Below, piece after piece: positions 34,650 through 44,279 of a DNA stretch of 64,000 nucleotides. The number at the start of each line of letters is the position of its first letter. The first letter of the stretch is position 1. The notes beneath the pieces were generated by a model. That model was not told the origin of the DNA. It searched no databases and saw only the letters and a list, made by a program, of their open reading frames with translations. This stretch comes from JABDMH01 sp964428345 (GTDB lineage Bacteria; Bacteroidota; Bacteroidia; Chitinophagales; Saprospiraceae), in contig CAYRYD010000005.1 of the NCBI GenBank assembly GCA_964428345.1, forward strand, positions 62,001-126,000. Direction: 5' to 3'. The position numbers were made by a program, and so were the translations under genes.

Positions 34650-35021
34650 GATGATTGAAATGTTAATCAGGAAATAAAATAGAAAATAAAGGGTATCTAT
34701 ACCCATCACTCAAAGGATCTGAGATGAAGATCCTTATCTTTTAAAAATTCCCGGCAAGGCTGCCAGGAGAATTTGTACGCTTAACAGAGGCGTTATTTGT
34801 GGTTTATATTTCAAAGATAGCAAATCATTTTCTTTTCAGAAAGAAGTGCCTGAAAATAATTAGAGGACATATTAAATACCTCTGTAAGAGGTTGTCTCCC
34901 GTGACTAATGGTGGTTCATCTTAAACCTGCCCAAGGTGTTTCCAATGTCTGTATCTTAGGGCTCTTCTTATGTACCTTAGTTTAGCAGGAAGTCGTTTTT
35001 GGCGGTTGATCATATTGTAAA
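34650..35021. other. Gap with three small perfect inverted repeats
   Basis: No gene is seen between these divergent coding regions. Three perfect hairpins occur: GGGTA/TACCC (34691-34704), AAGGATCT/AGATCCTT (34713-34735) and ACCTCT/AGAGGT with a 3-nt loop (34878-34892). They may be regulatory or short terminators for the minus-strand methyltransferase side. No consensus promoter was found. Confidence 0.45.
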
Positions 35022-35861
35022 ATGAAAAGAATTCATGTGGTAGGTTGCGGACCCAGGTCGGGTACTACCTTATTAACAGAACTGATGGTCACCTGTTTCG
35101 ACATTGATCTTTTTACGGATCACGAAGATCGAATTTCTGCCTGGCCTTCCAGACCTTGTAAGATTTTCCTTACAAAATCACCGCGGGATATTAAGATCAT
35201 AGGCCCGGTTCTCCGGTGGGTGCCCAATCTCTACGTTTTATATCTGCTTCGCGACCCCAGAGATATGGTGGTCAGCCGCCATGGTAACGAACCTGATCTT
35301 TACTGGTCCGGACTTAATTTCTGGAAGTTATATCATCCTTTTGGCGTGGCACTGTCTAAGCATCCCCGATTTATTACCATCAAATATGAAGACCTGGTGG
35401 CCGGACCAGACCGTATTCAGCAATATATTTCAGAGAGAATGCCTTTTCTGGTTGCCCGGATGAAGTTTAGTGAATTTCACAAATTTAGTGCTCCCTCTGA
35501 TAAATCCCTCAAAGCTTTGGGTGGTATCCGTCCGGTCTCTTCAGCCAGTGTGGGAAACTGGAAAAACCATAAAGCCAGGATTGCCGGTCAACTGATGCTC
35601 CATGGATCCATCACGGAAGATTTGATTCACTTCGGATATGAGGAAAATGGACAATGGGAGCAGTTGCTGACCGGGGTCGAGCCGGATAGGCAACCAAGTT
35701 ACTGGCCCGAATTTTTTTCGGCTAAAGAGCATGAGTCAATACTCAAAAATAAATGGGTACGGGTGCTTTGGGTTCTGGTAGGAAATTCAGCTTTGGGTTT
35801 GAATGGCCGTAAGGTTTATTACCGGTTAAAGAACTCTCTCCTCAGGTTTCTGAACCAGTAG
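35022..35861 (+). CDS. PAPS-dependent sulfotransferase
   Basis: A 279-residue protein with the sulfotransferase fold: 5'-phosphosulfate loop at the N-terminus (CGPRSGTTLLTEL, residues ~9-21) and the 3'-phosphate region LRDPRDMVVSRHG. It transfers sulfate from PAPS to a sugar or small molecule, giving PAP that CysQ can remove. The acceptor is unknown; the neighbours point to a glycan or natural-product modification group. Confidence 0.88.
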   Translation: MKRIHVVGCGPRSGTTLLTELMVTCFDIDLFTDHEDRISAWPSRPCKIFLTKSPRDIKIIGPVLRWVPNLYVLYLLRDPRDMVVSRHGNEPDLYWSGLNFWKLYHPFGVALSKHPRFITIKYEDLVAGPDRIQQYISERMPFLVARMKFSEFHKFSAPSDKSLKALGGIRPVSSASVGNWKNHKARIAGQLMLHGSITEDLIHFGYEENGQWEQLLTGVEPDRQPSYWPEFFSAKEHESILKNKWVRVLWVLVGNSALGLNGRKVYYRLKNSLLRFLNQ

Positions 35862-35912
35862 TGGTATATATTGCAAACCCGACCAGCTCAACTGAAAAAA
35901 TCCCGGAATTCA

Positions 35913-36743
35913 TTAAACCGGTGTCAATACAAAAAGAGGAGTTCGCAATGCCAATGGATGGGCACCGAAAAGAACTTTTTGTACAGAAAAATAACGGCCG
36001 ATCTGATGGGTGAATTCCTCATCTGTTGGATAGGTGATCCGATTGTTTTCCGTCTTTACGGCCAAAGGAACGGAAGGGTAGGAGGGAGGGGTGTATTTGC
36101 TTTTAGCATAGAATTCCGTCAACGGGATACCATGATCAATGAGATATTGATCCAGGATTTCTTTTGACATACAAATGCCCTTTTCCGCATTTTCCTGCAG
36201 GCTGGTTCCCAATCGTAACCGGAAAGGGAAATAATCGATATTCGCTGTCTCCCTGAAATCTGAAAGGAGATCGGCAGGATTTTCTTTGGGAGAGATCTGA
36301 TTGAAAATTCGGATGCACATCAGACCGTTTTTCTGAAGAAGTCGGGATAATAGTTGAGCGAAGTTTTGGTAACCATCAGGATAGGACATGAAGTTAAAAA
36401 CACCATCGCCAATAATCATGTCAAACGAAGATGTTGGTAGTGACATTGAAAACCAGTCTTCTGTCATTATCTTGCGTTGACCGGGTATATCACCTGGCCA
36501 GAAATGTTCAATCATTAAGGGTGATCTTTCAACTACCGTTATGCTCGTACCCTCCGGCCACCGGAGATGAACAATTTCACCAGTTAAGCCTAAAATCAAG
36601 ACCTGAAGATTGGAAATGTGCCGGGATTTAACCAAATTGGATGCGACTTCTTCCAATAACTGGATTTCTGAAAGGTGAGGACGGAAAGGTGGCCTCATAT
36701 TTTTGAAGATTTCTATTTGGGCTTCCCAGAATGCGTTTTCCAT
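35913..36743 (-). CDS. Class I SAM-dependent methyltransferase
   Basis: A 276-residue protein from ATG 36743 (TTG 36749 is an alternative). The core has VLILGLTGEIV as a degenerate motif I and TEDWFSMSLPTSSFDMIIGDGVFNFM as the motif II region. The motif I glycines are weak, so the enzyme is distant from well-known groups. It is transcribed away from the ATP-grasp gene with only 21 nt between the two start codons, so the pair shares a very compact divergent control region. Confidence 0.75.
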   Translation of the reverse strand: MENAFWEAQIEIFKNMRPPFRPHLSEIQLLEEVASNLVKSRHISNLQVLILGLTGEIVHLRWPEGTSITVVERSPLMIEHFWPGDIPGQRKIMTEDWFSMSLPTSSFDMIIGDGVFNFMSYPDGYQNFAQLLSRLLQKNGLMCIRIFNQISPKENPADLLSDFRETANIDYFPFRLRLGTSLQENAEKGICMSKEILDQYLIDHGIPLTEFYAKSKYTPPSYPSVPLAVKTENNRITYPTDEEFTHQIGRYFSVQKVLFGAHPLALRTPLFVLTPV

Positions 36744-36764
36744 TTTCAATGATAATGATTAAAA

Positions 36765-37622
36765 TTGAATCCTTCAACAATAACCTCAAACCGCAGGATC
36801 ACCATTTTTCTTCATCAACGGGATCTCTATCCGGATCTTAATCGTCATCTCATCTGGTATATTGCTGACCACTGGAAGAATCTGGGTCTTTCCGTAGACG
36901 TTGTAAAGGGAATACCCTCTAAGCCAGACGACCGCGATATGATCCTGTCTCATATCGATTTGACCAAAGTTCCGGTGAAGTATTCCAAATATTTAGATCG
37001 ATTTCCTGTGGTATTAAACCGGAATGTAACCGACATTTCGAAACGTCACATCAGCAGGAATGTAGTATCCAAAGACAGTCTATATCCAGGTCCGGTAATA
37101 GCAAAAACCAATAATAATTTTGGCGGTCTTCCGGAATCCTACCAGGAAGGTTGGTTGGGAAGATTTTTTACAATGACCGGACGGATCTTCCGGCCAGGTA
37201 TGATCCAGACCATGAACCCGCAAAATTACCAGGTCTTTGACACCATCAGCAGCGTGCCGGATATCATTTGGAATAATGATAGAATGGTCGTTGAGCGATT
37301 TATACCTGAGCGTGATGAAGATTACTTTTGTATCCGGATATGCTTTTTTTTAGGAGATATTGTTTTAAATCACCGGGTATACTCTAAGTCGAAGGTGATC
37401 AAAGGAGGGGCCGTCGAATTTTCCCTGCCGTCGGAAATTCCTGCAGAGATTCATGAGATCCGGAAAAACATGGGGATTGATTATGGAAAATTTGATTACG
37501 TTGTGCACGACGGCAAAGTGCATATTCTGGATGTAAATAAGACCCCGGGAATTCTGGGCAATCCGGAAATTGATAACCGGGTGGCTGAAAAATTGGCAGC
37601 TGGTATTTATCAGTATTTCTAA
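36765..37622 (+). CDS. ATP-grasp-like carboxylate-amine ligase
   Basis: A 285-residue protein resembling RimK/glutathione-synthase-type ATP-grasp enzymes: VIAKTNNNFGG (nucleotide loop), MVVERFIPERDEDYFCIRICFFLGD (hinge and Glu ligands), and a C-terminal VHILDVNKTPG metal-binding stretch. Such enzymes join a carboxylate to an amine or thiol using ATP. The start must be TTG 36765: a TGA lies in frame nine nt upstream. The acceptor is unknown; the neighbours are a methyltransferase, a sulfotransferase and a transporter. Confidence 0.72.
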   Translation: MNPSTITSNRRITIFLHQRDLYPDLNRHLIWYIADHWKNLGLSVDVVKGIPSKPDDRDMILSHIDLTKVPVKYSKYLDRFPVVLNRNVTDISKRHISRNVVSKDSLYPGPVIAKTNNNFGGLPESYQEGWLGRFFTMTGRIFRPGMIQTMNPQNYQVFDTISSVPDIIWNNDRMVVERFIPERDEDYFCIRICFFLGDIVLNHRVYSKSKVIKGGAVEFSLPSEIPAEIHEIRKNMGIDYGKFDYVVHDGKVHILDVNKTPGILGNPEIDNRVAEKLAAGIYQYF

Positions 37623-37754
37623 CCTGATATCGGATCCCTTGATGAAAATATTTCTGTTGACGAAACCTGAAATTTTGTGCATTCATTGCCTTTATTTTAT
37701 TAATCTGCGGTATTATTAAATCCGGTCCCGGTATGGTGCCGGCAATCGATTACA

Positions 37755-39032
37755 TTGCGTAAGAATTATAGGTACTTCGTTTTATTGATGCTGCTTTTAG
37801 TGGGCATCTTTGCATGGGTTGACCGGCAAATTTTTGCCATGCTTATGCAAAGCATCAAGGCAGAGTTTACTTTGAGTGATACCCAGCTTGGATTATTGGG
37901 GGGTGTTGCCTTCGGACTTTTCTACGTTACGGTAGGATTGCCTGTTGCCTGGCTGGGTGACCGGTTCAACCGTCGTAACATTATTTCATTGGCATTGGCG
38001 GTTTGGAGTGCCATGACTGCATTGTGTGGTCTGGCTACCGGTTTTGTCTCACTCTTTTTAGCCCGGGTAGGTGTGGGAATTGGGGAGGCCGGAGGTAATC
38101 CACCTTCACAGTCACTGATTTCAGATTACTTTCCGCCGGAGGAACGGGGATTTGCCCTAAGTGTCTTTCTTCTCTATGTGCCGTTGGGTTTTGTCGTTGG
38201 GTATCTGGCCGGTGGTTGGATCAATGAATGGAGCGACTGGCGTACCGCTTTTTTTATGGTAGGGTTGCCCGGTATCGCCCTGGCCCTCGTGGTGAGGCTG
38301 ACGATAAGAGAAATACCGCGCGGACATTCGGAAAATCAAACCGGGAGTTCGCATTATGAGTCCATGATTTCAACTTTCAGGTATTTCCTGACACGCAAGA
38401 GTATGATGCATCTTGCTGTTGGCGGAGCCGTACATGCCACTGGAGCTTTTGGCGTCAGCGTATGGACACCGACCTTCTTTATAAGAATCCATGAAATGTC
38501 ATCCGGTGAGGTCGGAACCCTGATGGCATTGGCTTTTGGATTTGGGGGAGCCCTGGGTACATTGACCGGTGGTAGATTGTCCGACTACCTGTTAAAGCGA
38601 ACTGGTGATGTGCGCTCGTACACCTGGCTTGCCTCATTGGCCACCCTGACGGTCATACCTTTTGTATTTCCAACGTTTTTATCAGTGGATCACCGATTGG
38701 CCTTTTGGTTTTTAGGGTTGATGCTGTTTTTTAATCACATGTTTTTGGGGCCAGTCTTCTCAATGATCCAGGCATTAGCCGGTATACATCGCCGGACTCA
38801 GGCTGCGGCATTTTATCTCTTCTTGGCAAATTTGGTGGCGATGAGTCTGGGACCACTGATTATCGGTATGGTGAGTGACTATTACGATGAGTCTTTGACG
38901 GCATTGCGCTATATAATTTTGATCCTGGCAGTCATTAGCAGTTTTTGGGCCTCCATCCATTTTTATCTGGCGTCCCGAACCTTGAAAAAAGATTTAGCCA
39001 CCGCTCAGAGTCCCAATACTATTAATGGATAA
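37755..39032 (+). CDS. MFS transporter (Spinster-like)
   Basis: A 425-residue protein with 12 predicted membrane helices. Motif A appears as LGDRFNRRNII after the second helix, GVGIGEAGGNPPSQSLISDYFP is typical of the Spns/hexuronate-like MFS subgroup, and the linker to the second half is about 40 residues. Start is TTG 37755 (no ATG in frame nearby). It could export or import the product of the surrounding sulfotransferase/ATP-grasp group. It is convergent with the next glycosyltransferase gene. Confidence 0.87.
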   Translation: MRKNYRYFVLLMLLLVGIFAWVDRQIFAMLMQSIKAEFTLSDTQLGLLGGVAFGLFYVTVGLPVAWLGDRFNRRNIISLALAVWSAMTALCGLATGFVSLFLARVGVGIGEAGGNPPSQSLISDYFPPEERGFALSVFLLYVPLGFVVGYLAGGWINEWSDWRTAFFMVGLPGIALALVVRLTIREIPRGHSENQTGSSHYESMISTFRYFLTRKSMMHLAVGGAVHATGAFGVSVWTPTFFIRIHEMSSGEVGTLMALAFGFGGALGTLTGGRLSDYLLKRTGDVRSYTWLASLATLTVIPFVFPTFLSVDHRLAFWFLGLMLFFNHMFLGPVFSMIQALAGIHRRTQAAAFYLFLANLVAMSLGPLIIGMVSDYYDESLTALRYIILILAVISSFWASIHFYLASRTLKKDLATAQSPNTING

Positions 39033-39038
39033 TAATGG

Positions 39039-40310
39039 CTAATCGCGTGAACCGGTAACAAACTCCTGCAGTATATTTTGTAAATGTTGTGCCCTTTGAT
39101 CATAGTTATGCAATCTGGCGATTTTTTGCTGCAGTTGTTGAGCAAGCGCTATACGCTCCTGATCATGAGAGAGGTAATAGCGGATTAGTTCATGCAATTC
39201 CACTTCGTTGCGATACACTGGGACTTCCTCAAGAGACAAATCATGCACTCCCCGCTCACCATTGGTGAGTACCAGAGTTCCGGTGGCCAATGCATCAAAA
39301 ACCCGGCTGTTGATCGAACCAAAAGGCTTGGTCGCCAGGTTGGCATCGTCAATGACCAGCCGGGAAGAAGCATAAACATCCGGAAGGTGGGCATGGGAAA
39401 CATGACCCCGGACAAATGGTCTGAATTTCCTGTTTTTTTCCCACCCCTGGCCATAGATGGCAAAGTTGTAAGACAGTGACTCCGGACGCAGCCATTTTTC
39501 GATTTCACGGTCTGAATTCCACCGGTGGCCAGTGAAGACATAGTCGGAGGCATATTTTTTTTGGTATTTACCGGCGGAAAATTGATCAAAGTCGGTGGCT
39601 ATCGGAAGTATTTCGGCAGGCACTCCTCCCACCATCTCAAAATACATGGCCCCGAGTTTACTGGAACATAAATACAGATCATATTCGTTGAATGACGGTC
39701 CTGCCAGCCACCGGTCAAACCAGTTCCGGGCCCAGCATATCCTGATGAGACCGGGTGAGGCATTTTTAATCTGGTCCGGTCTATAGTTATCAAGCAGGCA
39801 GATGAGGACATCTATACCCTTCAGATCATACCAGTCTTTATCGCGTTCGAGAAAACGGACCTGATACCCGAATTGCTTGTGAAGGGCAATGCCCAGCTGC
39901 CGGGCGGTAAAAAAATCTCCGGTGCGTGCATCTTCCTTTGCTTCCGATACCGCAAACCCGATCTCTAACTGTCCGGTTTCCAATTTGGAAATAAGCACCG
40001 GATCCCTCCGCATTTCCGTTCTTTTCCGGTATTCTGTCTCCCCGATTGCGTGACCTCTCCGTTTAAGATACTTGTCCTGCAAGGCCAGAATTTCACCAAT
40101 TTCATCCATGGCCAACTTTGGCTTCCAGCGTCCCAGCATCAGTTCGATCATCCGGATGAATGCATGTCCGATCCGCCATCGGTAGGATTTCCGGACCGCA
40201 GTCAGTTTTTCCTGAAGTGACCGATTCCAAATGGAAAAAAACTGAAGATCAGCTTCGTATTCTTCCGGTCTGCCGGTCTCCGTTGAGTGATATTCGTCCT
40301 TTGTTCGCAT
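39039..40310 (-). CDS. CgeB-like GT-B glycosyltransferase
   Basis: A 423-residue protein. Residues ~1-110 have no recognisable domain. The C-terminal part has the CgeB/Glyco_trans_1_2 layout: DYVFTGHRWNSDREI, FAIYGQGWEKNRKF, KPFGSINSRVFDALATGTLVLTNGERG. It probably transfers a sugar in a cell-surface or secondary glycan; donor and acceptor are unknown. It faces the MFS gene end to end and may belong to the same functional group. Confidence 0.8.
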   Translation of the reverse strand: MRTKDEYHSTETGRPEEYEADLQFFSIWNRSLQEKLTAVRKSYRWRIGHAFIRMIELMLGRWKPKLAMDEIGEILALQDKYLKRRGHAIGETEYRKRTEMRRDPVLISKLETGQLEIGFAVSEAKEDARTGDFFTARQLGIALHKQFGYQVRFLERDKDWYDLKGIDVLICLLDNYRPDQIKNASPGLIRICWARNWFDRWLAGPSFNEYDLYLCSSKLGAMYFEMVGGVPAEILPIATDFDQFSAGKYQKKYASDYVFTGHRWNSDREIEKWLRPESLSYNFAIYGQGWEKNRKFRPFVRGHVSHAHLPDVYASSRLVIDDANLATKPFGSINSRVFDALATGTLVLTNGERGVHDLSLEEVPVYRNEVELHELIRYYLSHDQERIALAQQLQQKIARLHNYDQRAQHLQNILQEFVTGSRD

Positions 40311-40415
40311 TTAAATCAAAATCTGCCTGTATCCCTCTGAGTCTCATTAAAGGTCTCAATTTCTTTGTGATTCTGCGAGAAAAGTCAATCGTACTCTTGC
40401 CCCGAACCCAGCCAA

Positions 40416-40757
40416 TCAGGTTATGTCATTGAAATATTGTGTGTCGTCGGTTTCAGGTTGGATCTCCATATCTAATAGCATGCCGGATAAGGTCTTGCCA
40501 TGGCTGTCAAGAGCCAGTGACCGGGTAACACCGCCGCTCAGTGCCTCGTGCAATACAAAATTGAGGGCACCGATTTTCGGCAGCTCGTATCGGAGGACGA
40601 CACCTTTCACAATGTCTCCAAAAAATAATCTGACTTTTTCCGCTGTCAGGTATTTGACCAGCAGGGGGTAATCTTCCTGCCGGTAAGCGATCACCGCAAT
40701 ATTGGATATATTACCTTTATCGCCACTTCGTGCATGAGCCAGATTTCGCAGTTTCAT
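40416..40757 (-). CDS. AtuA C-terminal domain-like protein
   Basis: A 113-residue protein starting MKLRNLAHARSGDKGNISNIAV, the recognisable N-terminal stretch of the AtuA-associated C-terminal (ferredoxin-fold) domain. In the standard AtuA of terpene degraders the domain is fused to the AtuA core; here it is a separate gene whose start overlaps the AtuA-like stop as TGATG. The two proteins probably form one complex. Confidence 0.8.
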   Translation of the reverse strand: MKLRNLAHARSGDKGNISNIAVIAYRQEDYPLLVKYLTAEKVRLFFGDIVKGVVLRYELPKIGALNFVLHEALSGGVTRSLALDSHGKTLSGMLLDMEIQPETDDTQYFNDIT

Positions 40758-42103
40758 CAGGTATCAAGATAATAGTTTCTTGTTTGTACCAGGCCGGACT
40801 CGATCAAGATCGATTGAACCGCAATGATTTCCCTGGAAGTTTTAGAGACACCACCTCCTCCGGCCGGACCATTGGTATAGAGTGATTCGACTTCATTACC
40901 GATCTGAATGGCATCCCCAATGTTGTCGGTTCGCACTGCCACTCTCACTCTTACTTCATCAAGGTCACCAACCTGTTCTGCAGAATTCCGTAAAGAATTG
41001 ATCCCGATGAGTTCAAAGCGGTTTTCATCATTGGTCAGGCCTCGCATCTCCAGCCGTTTTCTAATGATAGCAAGGGCCAGGCTTGCCCGGTCGACTGCCC
41101 CGGGTCCACCGTAGCTGATCTGCCCTTCACCGATAAAACTGTCGTAGTAACCGACCGAGACCTTGAGGAGTCCAGTCGGGGGCCTGCCGGTCGCTCCCGT
41201 CACCCGTACCTGATCTTTTCCAATTTCTGAGACCATCACCTGGCTGAAATCGGCAACGACATCCGGTGTATGGTAACTGGCCGGATCATGAATCTCGTAA
41301 AGCAATTGCTCTTTACAGGTGGACTCAGTAACCATTCCCCCTGATTCGGACAATTTTGTAATAAAAAATTGACCATCCCGGGTGACTTCAGCAACAGGAA
41401 ATCCCAGCCGCTCGATACCCGGCACGTCTTTAAACCCTGGATCGGCAAAATACCCTCCGGTGATCTGACCGGCACATTCCATCAGATGGCCAAGCAGGGT
41501 ACCCTGACCCAACAGGTCGTAATCACGGAGAGACCACCCGAATTCATGCAGCAGGGGGGCGAGAAAGAGCGCCGGATCGGCTACCCTTCCCGTAATGATC
41601 ACATCGGCACCCTGAGCAAGTGCTTCGGTGATGGGGCTGACTCCAAGATAGGCATTGGCCGATAGCAATCGACCGGATAGGGATTTCAAAGGCTGACCGG
41701 TTTCCATCAGGATATAGTCACCTGATTGAACTTCTGATAGTACATCATCGCCGGTAACCGCGGCTATTCTCAGATTTCTGATGCCGTTCTTCTGAGCAAT
41801 TTCAGCGGTTTTATGCATAGCTGCCAGGGGATTGGCTGCACCCATGTTGGTAATGATCCGCACCTTATTTGCCTGGCAGATCGGCAGGCAGGCCATCATC
41901 CGTTCTTCGAGGAAAGGATCAAATCCGGCATTGGGATCCCTTGCTCTGGCTTGTTGGGCAAGAGCGATGGTGCGTTCGGCCAGACATTCAAAGACCAGAT
42001 ACCGAAGATGACCATGCCGGGCGAGATCGACCGCCGGTTCGATCCGGTCACCGGAGTACCCTGCACCGGCACCAATTCTAATACTTTTCTTAGAGGAATT
42101 CAT
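40757..42103 (-). CDS. AtuA-like (DUF1446) protein
   Basis: A 448-residue protein of the acyclic terpene utilisation AtuA family: IRIGAGAGYSGDRIEPAVDLA at the start, NMGAANPLAA, and YGGPGAVDRASLAL toward the end. Biochemical activity is not established. Its genes are often with CoA ligases or decarboxylases, but here the partner is a CitMHS-family transporter, 5 nt upstream, which suggests uptake and use of a carboxylate. Confidence 0.85.
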   Translation of the reverse strand: MNSSKKSIRIGAGAGYSGDRIEPAVDLARHGHLRYLVFECLAERTIALAQQARARDPNAGFDPFLEERMMACLPICQANKVRIITNMGAANPLAAMHKTAEIAQKNGIRNLRIAAVTGDDVLSEVQSGDYILMETGQPLKSLSGRLLSANAYLGVSPITEALAQGADVIITGRVADPALFLAPLLHEFGWSLRDYDLLGQGTLLGHLMECAGQITGGYFADPGFKDVPGIERLGFPVAEVTRDGQFFITKLSESGGMVTESTCKEQLLYEIHDPASYHTPDVVADFSQVMVSEIGKDQVRVTGATGRPPTGLLKVSVGYYDSFIGEGQISYGGPGAVDRASLALAIIRKRLEMRGLTNDENRFELIGINSLRNSAEQVGDLDEVRVRVAVRTDNIGDAIQIGNEVESLYTNGPAGGGGVSKTSREIIAVQSILIESGLVQTRNYYLDT

Positions 42104-42108
42104 CCAGG

Positions 42109-43440
42109 CTAAATTGGGAAAAGACCGATTATCAATGAGGTAACAGTCATTACCAGGGTGGTTAAAAATGCAAAGAGAAAACTGAAACGCTGGTGGTCAG
42201 CAAGATCGATCCGGCAGAGACCTACCAACAAAAAAGTGCTGGTGGTCAGCGGGCTCAAGGGAAATCCCGTGGTCATCTGCCCCAGCAGCGCGGCCTGTCC
42301 GACACTGGCTGCCGGAATTCCAAATGATACACCGACTTCGGCTACCACAGGAAGGATACCAAAGTAGAAGGAATCCGGGTCAAAAACCAGACTCAGGGGC
42401 ATTCCGGTCAGGGCGATGCTCAGTGGGATATGCCTGGCAAAAGACGGAGATAAAATCCCGGTTGCGGCCTCTGCCATCGCCCGGATCATACCCGATTCAG
42501 TCAGGATGCCTATAAACACTCCGGCTGCCATTAACAGCGATGCCATCATCATGGCAGATCTCGCATGGGCATCAAGGCGTTCGGCCTGATCCCGGAGCGA
42601 AGGGTAGTTGAGGTTTAGGACGATGACCAATGCCAGCATAAAGATGAGCGCCGGGGCCAGGAAGTCCAGAATCAGTAGTGTGATCGTGACCAGGGTCAGT
42701 AATATGTTGATCCAGAATTTTTCAGGCAGGGCAGATCGTGCCAGTCTTGGAGAAGTTTGTCTGAATTGGGGATCAATTACAACAGATGATTGTAAAACTA
42801 ATCTCTTCACTTCTTTCTTTCCCAAATAGAACGCTACCAGAAAGACAAACAGCAATCCGGTCACCTGAGGGATGATCAACGGTTTGTACAATTCCGTTAC
42901 CGGCACCTGAAGGGCAGAGGCAGCCCGCAAGGTAGGCCCTCCCCAGGGCACCAGATTCATGGTGCCGGCTCCCAGACCTGCCACACAGGCCAGGATCCGG
43001 CGATCCAGTTTCAGTTTGTCAAATAAAGGAAGCATTGCCGGTATTACAATGAGAAAGGTTACAGCTCCCGATCCGTCCAGATGGACTAGCATGGAAAGAA
43101 GGGCAGCGCTGATGACAATTTTAACCGGATCCTGACCGGCAAACTGTAGTACTGACCTAATGATTGGATCAAACATCCCGGCATCGGTGAGTATACCAAA
43201 AAACAGGATGGCGAAAACAAACATCGCCGCCACCGGAGCGATGTTCTTAATGCCCGTGATAGCAAAACCGGCAGTTTCCTCCCCAAATCCGGCGATAAGC
43301 GCTCCAATTATTGGTACGATGATCAGTGACGATAGCGCTGAGGCATATTTGCCGATAATCAGAATGAGTACACCAGCGATAATGAAAATACCGGATAGTA
43401 AAAGCAAAACGAATTGGGATTTCATTTCGAATGTAAACAT
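42109..43440 (-). CDS. CitMHS-family citrate/carboxylate transporter
   Basis: A 443-residue protein from ATG 43440 with about 12 membrane helices. It has MLVHLDGSGAVTFLIVIPAMLPLF and GAGTMNLVPWGGPTLRAASAL, characteristic of CitM/CitH metal-citrate transporters. It moves a di- or tricarboxylate (often as a metal complex) with protons. It starts a three-gene operon with the AtuA-like pair. No cytoplasmic citrate lyase is nearby, so the substrate may differ from citrate. Confidence 0.88.
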   Translation of the reverse strand: MFTFEMKSQFVLLLLSGIFIIAGVLILIIGKYASALSSLIIVPIIGALIAGFGEETAGFAITGIKNIAPVAAMFVFAILFFGILTDAGMFDPIIRSVLQFAGQDPVKIVISAALLSMLVHLDGSGAVTFLIVIPAMLPLFDKLKLDRRILACVAGLGAGTMNLVPWGGPTLRAASALQVPVTELYKPLIIPQVTGLLFVFLVAFYLGKKEVKRLVLQSSVVIDPQFRQTSPRLARSALPEKFWINILLTLVTITLLILDFLAPALIFMLALVIVLNLNYPSLRDQAERLDAHARSAMMMASLLMAAGVFIGILTESGMIRAMAEAATGILSPSFARHIPLSIALTGMPLSLVFDPDSFYFGILPVVAEVGVSFGIPAASVGQAALLGQMTTGFPLSPLTTSTFLLVGLCRIDLADHQRFSFLFAFLTTLVMTVTSLIIGLFPI

Positions 43441-43499
43441 TCTCCCGGACTGAACCACTATGGCCACCCATTATTGCATATACTGAATGGTGAACATAT

Positions 43500-44279
43500 T
43501 CAGTGTTGATCCGCCTTGTTCCACCAGAGATGGGTGGCAATATAACCTGCCAGTGCTACCACGGCAAGGAGCAGATAGCTCCAGGCATCGATCGCTTCTT
43601 TGTAGGCACCCGCTGATCCGCTGTACAAGCCGGGAATGGCCCACGGGAAATAATGCCCATAACCGATTGCGCCAATGATCTGAGCCAAAACCAGAGTGAT
43701 GGTGACAAATCCCAGAGGTGCAAGGTATCCCTGACCCCATAATGCAAAGAAAGAGATGGGACTGCCGAGGAGGATGACCAGCAAAGTAGTGATCAGATAG
43801 GTGGTCCATGCTTCACCCGACATTTGAAGATCACCCAGCCCAAGTGCCATTCCGGTCATCAGACCGAGAATGAGGTTGCTTAAGGCAAGAGCAAGGCACC
43901 AGATCAGATAAACGATGAATTTGGCATTCAGGATCGTGCTTCTTGTGGTGGGTACTGCCAGGAGGTTTCTGAACGTTTTGTCCGAATATTCCCTGCCAAA
44001 AAGCCAGCTGGCAATGAATCCAAAAACCAGTACACCACCCACTCCCGCTACCTGAGCCAGGAGCATCAGGTAGGAAGCCCAGTTGGCTTCAAAAGACATC
44101 ATTTTGGCCTTCTCCATAAGGAGGCTTCCGGCCAGCGTTTCATCCGGACTTCCCAACAGATAAAGGATCAGTCCACCCATAACCGGCCCCAGGGCAAAGG
44201 CAATGACCGTTACCCACCGCATCGGTGATTTTTTCACTTTATACCATTCTGCCAGTACGGATTTTGTGAGGTTGTTCAT
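43500..44279 (-). CDS. ABC-2 type transporter permease
   Basis: A 259-residue protein with six predicted membrane segments and a cytoplasmic N-terminus (SVLAEWYKVKKSPMRWVTVI). It fits the ABC-2 permeases of drug or lantibiotic-type exporters. The start overlaps the ATPase stop (ATGA), so the two form one exporter. The substrate is unknown; such pairs export drugs, peptides or lipids. Confidence 0.88.
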   Translation of the reverse strand: MNNLTKSVLAEWYKVKKSPMRWVTVIAFALGPVMGGLILYLLGSPDETLAGSLLMEKAKMMSFEANWASYLMLLAQVAGVGGVLVFGFIASWLFGREYSDKTFRNLLAVPTTRSTILNAKFIVYLIWCLALALSNLILGLMTGMALGLGDLQMSGEAWTTYLITTLLVILLGSPISFFALWGQGYLAPLGFVTITLVLAQIIGAIGYGHYFPWAIPGLYSGSAGAYKEAIDAWSYLLLAVVALAGYIATHLWWNKADQH

